A stretch of 64,000 nucleotides of DNA from Streptomyces sp. NBC_01216. GTDB lineage: Bacteria; Actinomycetota; Actinomycetes; Streptomycetales; Streptomycetaceae. The stretch is from the NCBI RefSeq assembly GCF_035994945.1, contig NZ_CP108677.1, positions 2,170,001 through 2,234,000 on the forward strand. The letters are read 5' to 3'. Under the pieces are notes generated by a model that was not told where the DNA came from, ran no database searches, and was given only the letters and a program-made list of their open reading frames with translations. Below, one piece after another: positions 44,009 through 52,331 of the stretch (within the stretch, counting starts at the first letter, position 1; each line of letters starts with the position of its first letter). A program made the position numbers and the translations under genes.

Positions 44009-45031
44009 TCAGACGCCGTCGGCGGTGAGCACCGCGGCGGAGAAGGTGAAGCCCATTCCGGTGCCGATCACGAGGATGCGGTCGCCGGGGCTCAGCAGGT
44101 CGTTGCGCAGCAGGTGGTCGAGGCCGTACAGCTGGTCGCAGGGACCGAGGTGACCGATGGTCAGGCCCAGCTCGTGGAGGGAGTCGCGCGGAGTGATGTC
44201 GAGGTGCCGTACGAAGCTCTCGCGGTGCAGGGTCCGGCCGACGAAGGGCGTCACGAGCCAGTCGACGCCGTCGGGGGCGACGCCCGCCTCGTCGAGGGCG
44301 CGGCCGACGACGCTGCGGGTGCGCTCGACCGACCGGGTCTGCACGTCGCGCAGCGACACCTCTCCGGTGGCCAGGAACTCCCGGGTCCGGCGGCGCATGT
44401 CGGGCTGGTCCCCGGGCGCGGTACGGAAGGGCTCGGCGCCGCGGGACAGTCCTTCGAGGACGGTGTCGGTCTCGCTGACGAGAGACCGCAGGCGCAACCG
44501 GCCGGTGTCGCGGGTCACCACGGCGGCGGCGGCGCCGTCGCCGAAGACCATGCCGGGCGAGGTGTACCAGCGGTTGCTCGGCGGCGCGAAACGGTCCGCG
44601 AGGGTGATCAGGGCGGAGGGCACGTCGGGGCGGGCGATCAGGGTGGAGGCGGCGACGTCGAGTGAGGCGAGGGAGCCGTTGGACCAGGCGGCGACGGTCA
44701 TCGGCATGCTGCGGAGGGTGGGGCCGAGCAGTTCGCGGGCGATCCAGCAGGCGGCGGGCCACATGTCGATGCCCTGGAAGTGGCCGTGGCTGTGCAGGAC
44801 GAGGGAGTCGGCGTCGACGCGCGCGCCCTTCTCACCGGCGTCCTTGACGGCCTGGCGGCCGGCGGTGACCGCCATCTCCGGGGGCGCCTCGGTGGAGCGG
44901 GAGTAGCTGATCATGCCGGTGCTGGCGGCGGCATCGGCCGAGTAGGAACCGTCGGCCACCGCCTCGGCCACCGGCACGGCTTCACCGAGGGTGCCTCCGG
45001 TGCCGGCGATCCAGATGTTGTCGAAACGCAT
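44009..45031 (-). CDS. KAS III-like acyltransferase with Cys-to-Ser active site
   Basis: 340 residues from ATG 45031 (AGGAAAGGACC upstream); a GTG at 45103 adds 24 residues with no site. Thiolase fold of the FabH/CerJ type: ASTGMISYSRSTEAPPEMAV, VFGDGAAAAVV and LGLTIGHLGPCDQLYGLDHL with the His. The nucleophile position, normally Cys, reads AAWSNGSLASLDVAAS, with Ser at residue 117. The paralogue at 52331 keeps Cys117. In A33853 biosynthesis a KAS III-like protein (BomK) joins two aromatic acids by an ester that an amidohydrolase then converts to the benzoxazole. This copy may use Ser, act as an O-acyltransferase, or be a non-acylating partner of the other. Confidence 0.82.
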   Translation of the reverse strand: MRFDNIWIAGTGGTLGEAVPVAEAVADGSYSADAAASTGMISYSRSTEAPPEMAVTAGRQAVKDAGEKGARVDADSLVLHSHGHFQGIDMWPAACWIARELLGPTLRSMPMTVAAWSNGSLASLDVAASTLIARPDVPSALITLADRFAPPSNRWYTSPGMVFGDGAAAAVVTRDTGRLRLRSLVSETDTVLEGLSRGAEPFRTAPGDQPDMRRRTREFLATGEVSLRDVQTRSVERTRSVVGRALDEAGVAPDGVDWLVTPFVGRTLHRESFVRHLDITPRDSLHELGLTIGHLGPCDQLYGLDHLLRNDLLSPGDRILVIGTGMGFTFSAAVLTADGV

Positions 45032-45111
45032 CGGACAGGTCCTTTCCTGGGTGGGGGCGGTGGGAGGGGCGGTGGCGGTGCGGGCCCGTACTTCCGTTAC
45101 CAATAAAGACG

Positions 45112-47076
45112 TTATGCAGGTATCGCGGTCGGGACAACGGTCTCTCGATAACGCTCCGTTACCTCTCCGAGCAGTTCGGAGATCAGGCCGGCGAGCAACT
45201 CGCCGCCGCGGCGGGTCAGCACCGAGGCGGGGTGGAACTGGACCGAGGCGAAGCCGGGGCCGCGCAGGGCGTGCACCTCGCCGCTCTCCTCGCGGAACAC
45301 CCGGACGCTCCCCGGGCGGGCCGGACAGTCGACGAGGTCGTGGGCGGAATGGGCGGCGAAGGTGTTGTAGAAGCCGACGGGCTCGTCCCGGCCGAAGCAG
45401 TCGATGTGCCGCTGGAGCCCCTGGGTGGGCATCGGGTGGCGCACGATCGGGAGCCCGAGGAGCGTGCCGAGCACCTGGTGGCCGAGGCAGACGGAGAGGA
45501 AGGGGATGCCCCGGTCGAGGAGTTCGCCCGTGACCCTGCGCATCCGGGCGATCTTCGGGTCGTCCGGGTCCCGCGGGTCACCGGGACCGGGGCCGACGAT
45601 GACCAGGTCGTGGGCGTCGACCCGGAAGTCCTCGTCGTGCCGCTTCACGACGATCCGCAGGCCCTGGGCCTCCAGCAGGTGGCGGGCCATCGCGGTGAAG
45701 GTGTCCTCCGCGTCGATCACCAGCACCCGCCGGCCGGCGAGGGCGGGCACGGCGCGGGCGCGGTCCCCGGGTGGCCGGAACCAGAACTCGGCCAGCGGCT
45801 CGTTGCGGGCGGCCAGCGCCCTCGCCACCTCCGGGTGGGAGGCGAGCCCGTCCGCGCGACCCGCTCCCGCCGGGGCGACGCCCTCCGGGGACCGCAGTGC
45901 CTCGACGAGCCCGGCCGCCTTGGCCCGGGTCTCCGCCGCCTCACCCGCCGGGTCGGAGTCGCGCACCAGGGTGGCGCCGACCGGGATGCGGACCCGGCCG
46001 GCCGCGTCGATCTCCGCCGTACGGATGAGGATCGCCGAGTCCATGGCCCGGCGGCCGTGCGCGTCACGGCCGATCAGCGCGGCCACCCCCGCGTAGTAGC
46101 CGCGTCCCTCGGGTTCGTGACGGCTGATCACCTCGCAGGCGCTCTCCAGCGGGCCGCCGGTCACCGTGGGCGCGAACAGCGTCTCCCGCAGGATGTCACG
46201 TACGTCCAGGGAACTGGTGCCCTCGATGTGGTACTCGGTGTGGGCGAGACGGGCCATCTGCTTGAGGGCCGGACCGGTGACCCTTCCGCCCAGGTCGCAG
46301 ACCCGGCCCATCATCTTCAGCTCCTCGTCGAGCACCATGTACAGCTCGTTGGCCTCCTTGGGGTCGGCGAGGAAGTCCAGCACCCCGGCCAGATCGGGCC
46401 CGTCCGCCGGATAGCGGTAGGTGCCGCTGATCGGGTTCATCACGACCTGCCCCGCGTCCAGGCTGATGTGCCTCTCCGGGGACGCCCCCACGAAGGTCCG
46501 GCCCCCGGTGTGGATGACGAACGTCCAGTATCCGCCGGGGTCGCGGCCGGCCAGCCTGCGGAAGAAGGACAGCGCGGTGCGCGCCGACCAGTCGGTGATC
46601 CGCGCGGTGAAGGACCGCTTGATCACGAAGTTCGCCCCGGCACCCCGGCCGATCTCCTCGGTGAGCACCCGGCGGACCCGCGCCGCGTACTCCTCGTCGT
46701 CGGCGTCGAAACAGGCGTCCGTCAGATCGATCGGCACGTCCGGCAGGGCGGCGAGGACCGCGTCGAACGGCAGGACCGCCTGGTCCTCGACGGTCATGGT
46801 CAGCAGGGGCGCCCCGTCGTCCGGGCAGGCGTAGCCGCGCTCGCGGATCTGCCGGTAGGGCAGCAGCGCCAGGACCTCGTGGCGGGCGGCCGGGCCCGGC
46901 CCGGGGTCGCCCGCGGGCGCGGGCGGCAGCGGAATGTCCGCGATCAGTTCACGCTCGGTGGTCGGGCCCACGAGCAGGTCGATCCGGTCGGGCCCGGTGG
47001 CGCCGGGCCGGTGGAGCAGGGCGAACGGCGGCGGATCCGCGCCGAGCACCCGGTCGAGCAGGGGGTGGCGGCTCAT
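45112..47076 (-). CDS. PhzE-like 2-amino-2-deoxyisochorismate synthase (fused synthase/amidotransferase)
   Basis: 654 residues from ATG 47076, overlapping the isochorismatase gene by four bases. Residues 1-420 are a chorismate-binding TrpE/PhzE domain (PISGTYRYPADG, LDEELKMMGRVC, HTEYHIEGTSSLDVRDIL, TGGPLESACEVISRHEP). Residues about 455-654 are a class I glutamine amidotransferase with catalytic Cys in SVCLGHQVLG and the His/Glu region VQFHPASVL (the usual HPES Glu reads Ala-Ser). It turns chorismate and glutamine into ADIC. The variation at the HPES motif deserves notice. Together with the PhzD-like and SDR enzymes it makes 3-hydroxyanthranilate. Confidence 0.88.
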   Translation of the reverse strand: MSRHPLLDRVLGADPPPFALLHRPGATGPDRIDLLVGPTTERELIADIPLPPAPAGDPGPGPAARHEVLALLPYRQIRERGYACPDDGAPLLTMTVEDQAVLPFDAVLAALPDVPIDLTDACFDADDEEYAARVRRVLTEEIGRGAGANFVIKRSFTARITDWSARTALSFFRRLAGRDPGGYWTFVIHTGGRTFVGASPERHISLDAGQVVMNPISGTYRYPADGPDLAGVLDFLADPKEANELYMVLDEELKMMGRVCDLGGRVTGPALKQMARLAHTEYHIEGTSSLDVRDILRETLFAPTVTGGPLESACEVISRHEPEGRGYYAGVAALIGRDAHGRRAMDSAILIRTAEIDAAGRVRIPVGATLVRDSDPAGEAAETRAKAAGLVEALRSPEGVAPAGAGRADGLASHPEVARALAARNEPLAEFWFRPPGDRARAVPALAGRRVLVIDAEDTFTAMARHLLEAQGLRIVVKRHDEDFRVDAHDLVIVGPGPGDPRDPDDPKIARMRRVTGELLDRGIPFLSVCLGHQVLGTLLGLPIVRHPMPTQGLQRHIDCFGRDEPVGFYNTFAAHSAHDLVDCPARPGSVRVFREESGEVHALRGPGFASVQFHPASVLTRRGGELLAGLISELLGEVTERYRETVVPTAIPA

Positions 47077-47735
47077 CGCGCACCTCCGTCCAGGGCGGTC
47101 AGCACCGCACGCGTGGAGACCGCGACCGAGCAGCGGGAGGAGACGTACTCCAGCGTCTCGCGGTGACGGTCGGCGGAGAAGTCGGCGATCGCGTCGCCGA
47201 CCACGAAGGTCTGGATGTCGTGCGAGAAGCCCTCGTGTGCGGTCATCAGGATGCCGACGTGGGCGTAGACCCCGCAGATGACGAGCTGGTCGCGGCCGGT
47301 CCGGCGGAGCAGCGCGAGCAGATCGGTGCGGCAGAAGGCACTGGGCCGCCACTTGGTGAAGACCTGGTCGCCGGGGGCCGGCGCGATCCGCTCGGGGATG
47401 GCGCGGTGGGCCGGGTCGGCGCTCATGCCGGTGCCCCAGAAGTCCTTCAGCAGGCCGCGCTGCTCGTCCGTCATGCCGCCGGGCTGGGCGGTGTAGACGA
47501 CGGGCGCCCCGGCTTCGGCGAAGGCGCCGCGCAGCGCCTCGGTGTGGTCCATCAGGTCGGTGAGCGGCTGGCGGCCCTCGTCCGGGCCGCCGTGGCCGAA
47601 GGGGCTGAGGAAGTAGTTCTGCAGGTCGTGGACGAGCAGGACCGCGCGGTCGGGGTCGACCGTCCAGGTCGCGGTGTTGCGCGGCAGTTCGTCCTCGGCC
47701 GGCATGGGATAGGAGTCGATCAGGGGGATCGCCAT
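47073..47735 (-). CDS. PhzD-like isochorismatase
   Basis: 220 residues from ATG 47735 (CTGGAGCCACG upstream); longer starts lack sites. Conserved parts: IPLIDSYPMP, AVLLVHDLQNYFLSPF with the catalytic Asp, VFTKWRPSAFCRTDL with Lys, and VICGVYAHVGILMTAHEG, where Gly-Val-Tyr-Ala replaces the Cys of cysteine hydrolases, as in PhzD and EntB. It removes pyruvate from ADIC to give trans-2,3-dihydro-3-hydroxyanthranilate. No carrier domain is attached. Confidence 0.92.
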   Translation of the reverse strand: MAIPLIDSYPMPAEDELPRNTATWTVDPDRAVLLVHDLQNYFLSPFGHGGPDEGRQPLTDLMDHTEALRGAFAEAGAPVVYTAQPGGMTDEQRGLLKDFWGTGMSADPAHRAIPERIAPAPGDQVFTKWRPSAFCRTDLLALLRRTGRDQLVICGVYAHVGILMTAHEGFSHDIQTFVVGDAIADFSADRHRETLEYVSSRCSVAVSTRAVLTALDGGAR

Positions 47736-47866
47736 CGTGGCTCCAGGGATGCGGAGGGAAACACGGACAGGGAAGGAGAGGGCGGGTGGCGGGGAGGCCG
47801 GAAGGGGGCGGGGGCTCAGGGCCTGGCGGGCGGTCTTCGGCCGCCCAGAGGTCACCCGACAGGCGC

Positions 47867-48637
47867 TCAGGCACCGAGCGCCGCGCCGCCGTCCACCGTC
47901 AGGCCGTGCAGCGTGATGTGCGCGGCGCGGTCGGAGAGCAGGAAGAGCACCGCGTGCGCGACGTCCTCGGGCTGGGCGAGCCTCCCGAGCGGGATGCCCA
48001 CCCGGTACGTGGCGGGCGAGCCCTCCACGGAGGGGCGGGTCGCGTCGCCGTCGCCGTACATGGTGGTGAGCATCGGTGTCTCGGTGGAGCCGGGGGCGAC
48101 CACGTTGCAGCGGATGCCGTAGCGGGCCAGTTCGAGGCCGAGCGTCTTGGTGAGGCTGGTGGCCGCCGCCTTGGAGGCCGCGTAGGCCGCCATGTTCCAG
48201 CGCGGGATGCCCGCCGCGTTCGAGGCGACCGTGACGATCGCCCCGGAGCGGCGCGGCACCATCCGGTTGGCGACCGCGCGGCTGACGTGGAAGACGCCGG
48301 TCGCGTTGACCGCGAAGGTGGTGTCCCAGTCCTCGTCGCTGAATCCGGCGACCTCGCCGGTGCGCAGCACACCGGCGGCGTTCACCAGGTGGTCCAGCGG
48401 GCCGAGTTCGCGTTCGGTGCGGTCGACGGCGGCGTCGACCTCGCCGCTGGAGCGCACGTCCACGCCCAGCGCCAGGACCGCGGCGCCCTCCGTCCGCAGC
48501 TCCTTGGCCAGCGGTTCCAGCGCGGCCGGGTCGGCGTCGAGCAGCGCGACCCGCGCGCCGTCCGCGGCCAGCGCGCGGGCGACCGCCGCCCCGATCCCGC
48601 CCGCCGCCCCGGTGACCAGGGCCGTCTTCGGGTTCAT
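47867..48637 (-). CDS. SDR, DhbA/EntA-like, dihydro-hydroxyanthranilate to 3-hydroxyanthranilate
   Basis: 256 residues from ATG 48637. Full SDR catalytic set: ALVTGAAGGIGAAVARAL, NAAG, IVTVASNAAGIPRWNMAAYAASKAAATSLTK (Ser, Tyr, Lys), ending DGGAALGA. EntA/DhbA-like enzymes aromatise dihydrodiols with NAD. In this context the substrate is most likely the amino analogue from the PhzD-like step, giving 3-hydroxyanthranilic acid, a benzoxazole building block. Four-base overlap with the amidohydrolase gene. Confidence 0.88.
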   Translation of the reverse strand: MNPKTALVTGAAGGIGAAVARALAADGARVALLDADPAALEPLAKELRTEGAAVLALGVDVRSSGEVDAAVDRTERELGPLDHLVNAAGVLRTGEVAGFSDEDWDTTFAVNATGVFHVSRAVANRMVPRRSGAIVTVASNAAGIPRWNMAAYAASKAAATSLTKTLGLELARYGIRCNVVAPGSTETPMLTTMYGDGDATRPSVEGSPATYRVGIPLGRLAQPEDVAHAVLFLLSDRAAHITLHGLTVDGGAALGA

Positions 48638-50178
48638 CGCCGTTCCTTCCGGTGAGTGGGCGGCACCGTCAGGCCCGCGCGGGCGAGCCGTCGGGTCGCG
48701 AGGGCCTCGGTGCGCTGCCGCAGCCGGGCGGTGACGGCGTCGGCGTCGACGCCGAGGCAGCGCACGGTGAAGGAGCCGAGCGCCTCCAGGTAGTCGGCCT
48801 CCAGGACCTCCTCGTCGAGGCCGGTGGACCGGCCGTCCTCGACCAGGACCCGGCCGGCGACGACCACGGTGTCGACGTCCATGGAGCCGCCGAGGGCCAG
48901 GAAGCCCTCCAGCGGGCGGGGGTTGAGCAGGTAGCGCCAGTCGTCGGCCTTCACCAGCAGCAGGTCGGCCTGCTTGCCCGGTTCGAGGCTGCCGATCCGG
49001 TCCCCCTGGTCGAGTCCCCGGGCGGGCAGCCGGGTGGCCATCGCCAGCGCGTCGGTGGGCAGCACCTCGGTCGGGTCGGCGTACATCTCGTTGTAGATCT
49101 GCCAGGCCACCCTCATCGACTCGGCCATGCCGCCGATCGGCATGGCGGCGCCGTCGGTGGAGAGCGAGACGTCGAGTCCGGCCCGGCGGAACTCCGGGAA
49201 CAGCCGGGTCTCGGTGAGGGACGCCTCCCCCGCGGGCCCGTACTTGGCCGGCGAGTGGCTGATGTGGGCGCCCGCGCCGATCAGCAGGGCCCGCTCGCCG
49301 GCGTCGGCGAAGGCGCAGTGCACCGCCATGAAACGGTCGGAGAGCAGCCCGAGGTCGGCGAAGCGGCGGACCGGGGTGGAGCCGTGGTACGCGAGCATCA
49401 CCTCGGCCTCGTTGCGCAGCGCCCCGACGTGCGCGGCGAACGGCACGTCGAAACGGGCCACCAGCTCGGCGAATCCGGCGCCGAGTTCGTCGGTCATGTT
49501 GGTGCCGTAGACGGCGGTGGGCCAGGCCCGCACGAGCCCGTCGGGATCGTCCGAGCAGTCGATGAGGAGCTTCTCGATCCGCTGGAGTTCGCCGTCGGCG
49601 TCGCGGGTGCGGCGGAAGCGGCTGTCTCCGGGGGCGCAGACCGCGTCCGAGGCCCAGGTGCTCACCGTGAGGCGCATCCCGAGGTCGCGGGCGGCGCGGG
49701 CGAGCGCCTCCGGTTTGTTGAGGGAGCCGACATCGCCCAGGGCGGTGACCCCGGACCGCAGCTGGGTCCACATCGAGTACCGGGCGATGGCGAGCGCCTC
49801 GTCCGGTGTGAGCCGGTCGACCTGTCCGTGGAAGGAGTCGAAGATGACGGAGATCTGCGGGACGTCGCCGCCCAGGGCCATGAACACCGGTTTGTCGTCC
49901 CGGTCGGAGGCGTCGCGCAGGGCACCCTTGAAGGGGAAGCGCATCGCGAACATCTCGTGCCAGTGCGGGTTGACGAAGCCGGGCAGGATCATCCGGCCGC
50001 GGGCGTCGATGGTGCGCAGCCCGGCGCGTTGCTCGGGCCTGATCGCGGCCTCGACCTCCGCGACGGTGCCGACCGCGGTCAGCACGCCGTTCTCGGCGAG
50101 GACGGCGCCGTCGGGCACGACGCGGTCCGCGTCGTCGGCCGGGTAGAGGCAGCCGCCCTTGATCAGCAAGGCGTTCAT
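48634..50178 (-). CDS. Amidohydrolase-superfamily enzyme, probable benzoxazole-forming cyclase
   Basis: 514 residues. Metal motif NPHWHEMF (HxH) near residue 70, later His in AAHVGALRNEAEV and AHISHSPAKYGPA, and Asp in LSTDGAAMPIGG, as in ATZ/TRZ-type hydrolases. In benzoxazole pathways (NatAM, CbxI, BomN types) such an enzyme closes the oxazole ring by cyclodehydration of the ester or amide formed between a salicylate-like acid and 3-hydroxyanthranilate. The carrier-protein and ligase genes immediately upstream, coupled by overlaps, support this role over simple hydrolysis. Confidence 0.85.
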   Translation of the reverse strand: MNALLIKGGCLYPADDADRVVPDGAVLAENGVLTAVGTVAEVEAAIRPEQRAGLRTIDARGRMILPGFVNPHWHEMFAMRFPFKGALRDASDRDDKPVFMALGGDVPQISVIFDSFHGQVDRLTPDEALAIARYSMWTQLRSGVTALGDVGSLNKPEALARAARDLGMRLTVSTWASDAVCAPGDSRFRRTRDADGELQRIEKLLIDCSDDPDGLVRAWPTAVYGTNMTDELGAGFAELVARFDVPFAAHVGALRNEAEVMLAYHGSTPVRRFADLGLLSDRFMAVHCAFADAGERALLIGAGAHISHSPAKYGPAGEASLTETRLFPEFRRAGLDVSLSTDGAAMPIGGMAESMRVAWQIYNEMYADPTEVLPTDALAMATRLPARGLDQGDRIGSLEPGKQADLLLVKADDWRYLLNPRPLEGFLALGGSMDVDTVVVAGRVLVEDGRSTGLDEEVLEADYLEALGSFTVRCLGVDADAVTARLRQRTEALATRRLARAGLTVPPTHRKERR

Positions 50179-50468
50179 CGGGCCACCTCCCCGTTCCGGG
50201 TGGTCCAGGCGTCGGTGAGGTGGTGGTGCCAGGCGTCGAGGGTGGGGGCGGCGGCGAGTTCGGCGAACTCGGCGGGCAGACCCTGGCGGCGCCAGCGGGT
50301 GGCGAGCCGCATCATCTCCAGGGAGCCGAGACCGAGGTGGACGAGGTGGTCGTCACCGGCGAGGGTGCCCGGCGGGACACCGAGCACGGCGGCGACCTCC
50401 TCCCGGAGTTCCTCGGCGGAGAGCGGTGTGGTGCGGGGTGCGGGGCGTGCGGCACGTATGCCGGCCAT
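50175..50468 (-). CDS. Free-standing acyl/aryl carrier protein
   Basis: 97 residues. The phosphopantetheine site is in LVHLGLGSLEMMRLATRWR, with helix 3 at FAELAAAPTLDAWHHHL. It would carry the aryl acid loaded by the ligase encoded six bases upstream. Overlap with the amidohydrolase gene suggests the ring-closing enzyme may meet the carrier-bound intermediate. Confidence 0.9.
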   Translation of the reverse strand: MAGIRAARPAPRTTPLSAEELREEVAAVLGVPPGTLAGDDHLVHLGLGSLEMMRLATRWRRQGLPAEFAELAAAPTLDAWHHHLTDAWTTRNGEVAR

Positions 50469-50474
50469 GGCGGT

Positions 50475-52331
50475 TCATCCTTTCCGGGCTGCGGTGCGGG
50501 CGGGCGGGGCCGCGACGGGTGCGGCGGTGACGGTGGCGACCTCCGGGGCGGGCAGGGCGGAAGGGGAGTCGACGGCGGCGGGGTCCCGGGCGAGGACGAC
50601 GGTGCCGCCGGCCGTGAGGGAGCCGGGTTCGGGCAGGAGGGCCGCGGGTCCGGGCACGGGTGTCGCGGGTGCGGGCCGCTCGTCGCCGGAGGGGGCGGCG
50701 AGCTTCCAGTGGCGTGAGACGGCGGGGTCGGCGGCGGCTGCCGCGAGGACCTTCTTGTCGATCTTCCCGAGCGGGGTCAGCGGCAGGTCCGCCACGAACT
50801 CGGCCCGGTCCGGCAGCTTGTAGTCGGCGAGCCCGCGGGCGTGCAGCGCGGCCTTGAGCTCGGCCAGGGTGGGGCGTGCGCCGTGGTCGCGGGCGACCAT
50901 GAAGGCGTAGATCCGTTCGCCGAGGAACTCGTCCGGCACGGGCACCACGGCCGCCGCCGCCACCCCGGGGCAGGCTTGCAGGTGGGCTTCGACCTCACCC
51001 GCGGCGATCTTGTCGCCGCCTCTGATGACGACGTCCTTGAGCCGTCCGCGCACGATCAGCCGGCCGTCCGCGGTGAGGGAGGCGAGGTCACCGGTGCGGT
51101 AGAAGCCGTCCTCGGTGAACGCCTTGGCGTTGTGCTCGGGTGCCCGGTAGTAGCCGCGCAGGGTGTACGGGCCCCGGGTGAGGAGCTCGCCGGTGACGCC
51201 CGCCGGGACCTCGGCCCCCCGCTCGTCGACGATCCGCAGCTCGTCGGCCGGGGACACCGGCCGGCCCTGGGTGTGCAGGACTGCGTCCGGGGCGTCGTCC
51301 GGGCGGGACATGGTCAGCAGCCCCTCCGCCATGCCGAAGACCTGCTGGAGGCGGCAGCCGAGCTCGGGGGTGACCCGGGCGGCCAGTTCGGGTTCGAGGC
51401 GGGCTCCGCCGATCTGGAGGACCTTCAGACTGGACAGGTCGGCGTCGGACCACTCCCGCTCGTCCAGCCAGAGCCGGGCCACGGTCGGCACCACCGAGGT
51501 CAGGGTGACGCGCTCCCGTTCGATGAGGCGGAAGCAGTCGTCGGCGGTGGGGTCCGGGGCGAGGACGACGGTGCCGCCGGCCGAGAGGGTGCCGACGACT
51601 CCGGGGCAGCCCCAGGTGAAGTTGAACTCCACGGGCAGGGCGGCCAGGTAGACGTCCTCGGTGGTGAGACCGGCCAGGGAGGCCACCGTGCGGGTCTGGT
51701 AGGCGTAGTCGTCGTGGGTGCGCGGGATCAGCTTGGGCAGCGCCGTCGTCCCTCCGGACAGCAGGAAGAAGGCCACGTCGGAGGGGTCGTTGGCGGGCAG
51801 CTCCAGCGGGTCGGCGTCGACCGTGTCCAGGGGGACGACCGCGGGCGAGTCGTACTCGCCCTGAGCGTAGATCCTGCGCAGGGCGGGCAGTTCGGCCGCC
51901 ATCTCCAGGGCGAGCGCGGTGTGGTCGAAGCCGCGGAAGACGCCGGGGACGACGTAGCCGGACGCCCCGGACAGTTCGCACAGGTGGCGGATCTCGTTGG
52001 AGCGGTGCGAGGTGAGGGAGAACACCGGCTTCGCGCCGGCCCGGAAGAGCGCGAACGCCACCTCGACGAACTCGGGGACGTTGGGGAGTTGCAGCACGAT
52101 CCGGTCGCCGGGCTCGACGCCCTGGCGGACGAATCCGGCGGCGGTGCGGTCCACCCGGTCGGCCAGTTCCCGGTAGCCGATCCGGCGTTCGCCGGAGACG
52201 AGCGCGGTGGCGTCGCCGTACCGCTCGGCCCAGGCCCGGGGCAGCGCGCCCAGGTCGGTGCCGTTCCACAGGCCCTCACGGCGGTAGCGCGCGGCCGTCT
52301 CGGCGGGCCGGGGGGTGCATCCTTCGAGCAT
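50475..52331 (-). CDS. Aryl-AMP ligase (DhbE/salicylate or 3-HAA activating type)
   Basis: 618 residues from ATG 52331. It resembles 2,3-dihydroxybenzoate-AMP ligases: RREGLWNGTDLGALPRAWAE, LSGGTTALPKLIPRTHDDY (A3), VEFNFTWGCPGVVGTL, QQVFGMAEGLLTMSRPDD (A5), GFYRTGDLASLTADGRLIVRGRLKDVVIRGGDKI (A7-A8, quoted in parts) and LPLTPLGKIDKKVL (A10 Lys). It activates an aryl acid and loads the carrier protein. Its C-terminal 65 residues beyond the family end are Pro/Ala-rich, and part (AGGTVVLARDPAA) repeats an internal segment (AGGTVVLAPDPTA); see the DNA duplication entry. Confidence 0.88.
   Translation of the reverse strand: MLEGCTPRPAETAARYRREGLWNGTDLGALPRAWAERYGDATALVSGERRIGYRELADRVDRTAAGFVRQGVEPGDRIVLQLPNVPEFVEVAFALFRAGAKPVFSLTSHRSNEIRHLCELSGASGYVVPGVFRGFDHTALALEMAAELPALRRIYAQGEYDSPAVVPLDTVDADPLELPANDPSDVAFFLLSGGTTALPKLIPRTHDDYAYQTRTVASLAGLTTEDVYLAALPVEFNFTWGCPGVVGTLSAGGTVVLAPDPTADDCFRLIERERVTLTSVVPTVARLWLDEREWSDADLSSLKVLQIGGARLEPELAARVTPELGCRLQQVFGMAEGLLTMSRPDDAPDAVLHTQGRPVSPADELRIVDERGAEVPAGVTGELLTRGPYTLRGYYRAPEHNAKAFTEDGFYRTGDLASLTADGRLIVRGRLKDVVIRGGDKIAAGEVEAHLQACPGVAAAAVVPVPDEFLGERIYAFMVARDHGARPTLAELKAALHARGLADYKLPDRAEFVADLPLTPLGKIDKKVLAAAAADPAVSRHWKLAAPSGDERPAPATPVPGPAALLPEPGSLTAGGTVVLARDPAAVDSPSALPAPEVATVTAAPVAAPPARTAARKG
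50573..50625. repeat. 53-bp duplicated segment inside the aryl-AMP ligase gene
   Basis: 50573-50625 matches 51542-51594 at 49 of 53 positions, same orientation. The upstream copy encodes part of the conserved adenylation domain; this copy encodes part of the non-homologous C-terminal tail in the same frame. The tail thus appears partly built by duplicating internal sequence. Confidence 0.85.

Noticed and set aside
45112-48637. Phenazine cluster
   Set aside because: PhzE- and PhzD-like genes are present but PhzF, PhzB/A and PhzG are absent; the SDR, amidohydrolase and salicylate synthase point to 3-hydroxyanthranilate and benzoxazole.
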